Origin: Pseudomonas sp. HOU2
GTDB taxonomy: Bacteria; Pseudomonadota; Gammaproteobacteria; Pseudomonadales; Pseudomonadaceae
DNA: 64,000 bases
Direction: 5' to 3'
Assembly: GCF_040729435.1 (NCBI RefSeq)
Contig: NZ_CP160398.1
Location: 5,809,001-5,873,000, forward strand
Shown: positions 61,978-64,000 of the stretch, piece after piece
Position numbering within the stretch: the first letter of the stretch is position 1
Layout: the number at the start of each line of letters is the position of its first letter
Program-made: the position numbers and the translations under genes
Notes under the pieces: model-generated
The model's input: the letters and a program-made list of their open reading frames with translations, nothing else
Database searches by the model: none
What the model was told of the DNA's origin: nothing

Positions 61978-62553
61978 TCAATGAGAGTGGCAGCGTTCCC
62001 TTTTTTCCTTCCAGTTCTTGATCAGCAAGTATGGAAAGTAAAAAAAGATTCGGTGGATCAGAAATGGGATGACAAAAAAAAGGATCAACATGCCTGAAGA
62101 GAATATCGAGTAAAACAATATGTTTTGTCCAAACAGATTTCCATATTTTCCGGTGCCTTTTCCAAGATCTGTTTCGGTTAAATAAAAAGCTAATATAAAA
62201 AACATGATCATAAAGGCTGTAAAGAATATTCCGGTGATGAGTCGAGTTAAAATCCTGTTCTTGTACTGGGCTGGGTCAATCTTCATTGTTTTGTAAACTT
62301 TGTAGAATAGAATTGGCGCAAATATTGGTCCGATAACTGCTACATAGTTTGCGGTTGCTTTGGAACTGAAGGGGAATAAGGAAGACCAGAATCCGCTCAA
62401 GCCGAAAAGCTGGTTGTCCAGGAAGTCGTTGATGGCAAAATCCAAGCCGCTTTGCGGGAGTGCAGGAAGAAGAAGGTTTATAAAAAAGATCGGCGCGCAG
62501 AAAAGGGAAATCAATAATGGAGGTACAGTCAGTTCAGGCGGATTTTTATTCAT
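61978..62553 (-). CDS. AT-rich hypothetical membrane protein, 191 aa
   Basis: 191 aa with four hydrophobic helices (PPLLISLFCAPIFFINLLLPAL, AVIGPIFAPILFYKVY, LITGIFFTAFMIMFFILAFYL, ILFYSIFSSGMLILFFVIPFLI) and a basic tail. Its codon use (AAA, ATA, TTT) is far more AT-rich than the Pseudomonas background, a sign of recent transfer. No family is recognised. The next gene upstream on the same strand is the frameshifted gene at 62632-63044. Confidence 0.7.
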   Translation of the reverse strand: MNKNPPELTVPPLLISLFCAPIFFINLLLPALPQSGLDFAINDFLDNQLFGLSGFWSSLFPFSSKATANYVAVIGPIFAPILFYKVYKTMKIDPAQYKNRILTRLITGIFFTAFMIMFFILAFYLTETDLGKGTGKYGNLFGQNILFYSIFSSGMLILFFVIPFLIHRIFFYFPYLLIKNWKEKRERCHSH

Positions 62554-62597
62554 CTTGGTGTTTTCCAGTAGGCAGGCTGTGTTGCCTATTTGACAGA

Positions 62598-62615
62598 GCC
62601 AGCCGGAAGGCTGGC
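62598..62615. terminator. Hairpin between the two AT-rich genes
   Basis: GCCAGCC-GGAA-GGCTGGC: a 7-bp GC stem with a tetraloop, 17 bp beyond the stop of the frameshifted gene. It lacks a clear T-run. Confidence 0.45.
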
Positions 62616-62631
62616 CCGTTACAGATGTTTG

Positions 62632-63044
62632 CTATCCTTTTGAGGAAGCGCCATTGAGCTGATCAAGGATCAGTGTATTTATTTTTTCCACGTTATCAGC
62701 GCTCAAAAAAGCTGCTGCCAAGGCAATTAATAAGCCGACTACCACGATACCGGGTACGGTAGTAACCAGTGCCGGGAAAAAGTAGGCGGCGGTCACTGCC
62801 AGTAATGCGCCTGCCCCATACCAGCCGCAATACTCTCAAGCTCTAGCATCAACGGTTTCCAATTGCCTTCCTGGAAACCAATTTCCAGATAGTCACTTTC
62901 TATCGCCAGTGTGAGCCCATGCATCGGGTTGCCCAGCGGATAATTTTTAAGAATGTCTCCGCGGATGTTTCCAGGGTTCAAATTAATTATTTCCCATGAG
63001 CCATCGCCGTAAAATATCGTTGCCGGCAGGTCAAGTTGTCGCAT
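62632..63044 (-). pseudogene. Frameshifted gene: soluble N-terminal domain plus C-terminal transmembrane hairpin
   Basis: An 83-codon frame starts at the ATG at 63044 (MRQLDLPATIFYGDGSWEII) with a good AAAGGA site and stops at 62793. In the -1-nt-compensated frame the sequence continues without a start codon as CGWYGAGALLAVTAAYFFP, then VVVGLLIALAAAFLSADN, and stops with TAG at 62632. One extra base in the GAGAG run at about 62833-62837 (GAGGAG instead of GAGAG) would join both into a 136-aa protein with two C-terminal helices. It is a recent pseudogene, a sequencing error or a programmed shift. Function unknown. Confidence 0.6.
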
Positions 63045-63731
63045 GTGTTGATTCCTTTCTTTGATGGAGACCCGTTCCGTGGGTCGGCTTGATAACTGAT
63101 GCCTGGTTTTCTATGAGGTGCGCTTATATAGATAGCACTGCCGATTTTTGCGTTCAAATCGTGCTGTAGGAATTCGGTCTTCAAATTATGTGAGACATTT
63201 CTTGTCAGTTTGTAAGGATTCTTTAGTGTGTTTCTACTTGTTGTTTTTATTGGTTTTTTTGGTGCGAACAATCGAAGGCTGTGTAAGCTTTGGCGGGTGT
63301 AATTTTCCAAAGAGGAAAGGTGCGGCGGGAACGAATTTCAGGTAATCGGTCATTTCAGGTGCGCTTGCCTGTTGAGTGGCCACCTGAAACGCGAGATTTC
63401 TCCTTGGCTGCTAATGTTTACCGGTGCGCAGGCCCACGGTTACGTGCCAATGACCGAATATGTCGCAGCACCGCAAGCAGACACATTGTCGCACCCATTA
63501 AGCTGCGCAACGGATGAGCACCCGTAAAGGCATTGTCGGCAGTCCCGACAGTCGTTTTTGCAGATGCCCATTCAATGGAAGGTGAATGTGACCTGAGTGT
63601 CTCGTCCAGCTTCACCCACCTGTCACCCTGTTTCCTCTGCCCGAGAATCAGGAACAGGGCGACACAAGCCCCGCAAGGGGTGTTGCACGCGACGCTTTCC
63701 ATCAATAACAAGCTTAAGCGGAGTACCACAG
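63045..63731. other. Long intergenic region before gdhB
   Basis: 687 bp, AT-rich at the left and normal GC at the right, with no supportable gene on either strand. It contains a TGTCGG/CCGACA inverted repeat (63534-63550) followed by TTTTT, a possible terminator or operator. It presumably holds the gdhB promoter. Confidence 0.5.
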
Positions 63732-64000
63732 ATGGCGTTCTTCACCGCAGCCAGCAAAGCCGACTTCCAGCACCAACTGCAAGCGGCACTGGCGCAGCAC
63801 ATCAGTGAACAGGCACTGCCACAAGTGGCGCTGTTCGCTGAACAATTCTTCGGCATCATTTCCCTGGACGAGCTGACCCAACGTCGCCTCTCCGACCTCG
63901 CTGGCTGTACTCTTTCCGCGTGGCGCCTGCTTGAGCGCTTCGATCACGCGCAACCGCAAGTGCGCGTCTACAACCCTGATTACGAACGCCACGGCTGGCA
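63732..64000 (+). CDS. gdhB: NAD-specific glutamate dehydrogenase, large type (3' part beyond window)
   Basis: The first 89 codons are present: MAFFTAASKADFQHQLQAAL, then HISEQALPQVALFAEQFFGI, SLDELTQRRLSDLAGCTLSAWRLLERFD and RVYNPDYERHGWQ. GGAG lies 9 nt upstream. This is the N-terminus of the ~1600-residue bacterial NAD-GDH family, which oxidatively deaminates glutamate to 2-oxoglutarate in pseudomonads. The frame is open to the window edge. The N-terminal part is an ACT-rich regulatory region; catalytic motifs are outside the window. Confidence 0.85.
   Translation, partial: MAFFTAASKADFQHQLQAALAQHISEQALPQVALFAEQFFGIISLDELTQRRLSDLAGCTLSAWRLLERFDHAQPQVRVYNPDYERHGW

Noticed and set aside
61978-63731. 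Integrated mobile element
   Set aside because: AT-rich composition suggests transfer, but no transposase, integrase, terminal repeats or target duplication are visible.

Overview
The window is a 64-kb piece of a Pseudomonas chromosome, most likely from the P. fluorescens complex. This rests on high-GC coding bias, many copies of fluorescent-pseudomonad REP palindromes (GTAGGAGCTGCC..., GTGGGAGCTGGC..., GTGGCGAGGGAGC...), a giant-type NAD-glutamate dehydrogenase at the right edge, and typical Pseudomonas housekeeping genes. I see no rRNA, tRNA, CRISPR array, prophage or complete insertion sequence.

Layout. 1-9.7 kb: a TerC-family membrane protein (cut by the left edge), a small orphan gene, an amidase, an AraC regulator divergent from a bile-acid-symporter-like transporter, a NarL-type response regulator divergent from a hybrid histidine kinase, two small lipoproteins, and a secreted protein made of 13-residue repeats. 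9.9-18 kb: a candidate structured RNA; sulfur amino-acid genes (cystathionine beta-synthase and gamma-synthase-like pair, metE); a Ppx/GppA phosphatase with a divergent pair of Pho boxes; and a ParD-like/methionine aminopeptidase pair. 18-29.4 kb: a PotABCD-type ABC importer, a RibB-type riboflavin gene, a DUF1330 gene, and a seven-gene catabolic operon (AA_synth family, alpha/beta hydrolase, aldehyde dehydrogenase, flavin reductase, carboxymuconolactone decarboxylase family, GntR regulator, NUDIX). These appear tied together by one operator motif containing TGGTATACCA. 29.8-33.2 kb: a YCF48-like protein and an RND/MMPL transporter. 33.4-42 kb: a sugar-acid (Weimberg-type) pathway with GntR regulator, IlvD/Edd dehydratase, MFS importer, FAH-family AraD1 dehydratase, 2-oxoglutarate semialdehyde dehydrogenase and a periplasmic lactonase. 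42-49 kb: three small secreted or membrane proteins, a glutathione S-transferase and sbcDC. 49-52.6 kb: a 1206-residue orphan with RCC1-like repeats. 52.7-59.6 kb: a MoxR-DUF58-DUF4381-BatA-BatB/TPR-BatD operon. 59.8-64 kb: orphan genes, an AT-rich patch with a frameshifted gene, and the start of gdhB.

The most unusual signals are: (1) two back-to-back Pho boxes, one facing the Ppx/GppA gene and one facing a terminated transcript of about 53 nt; (2) a lux-box-like palindrome (CT-N12-AG) upstream of two unrelated orphan genes 47 kb apart; (3) a shared operator linking importer, flavin supply and a catabolic operon that contains a flavin reductase but no partner monooxygenase; (4) a roughly 240-nt candidate RNA with a possible pseudoknot; and (5) a ten-G tract inside the RCC1-like gene.
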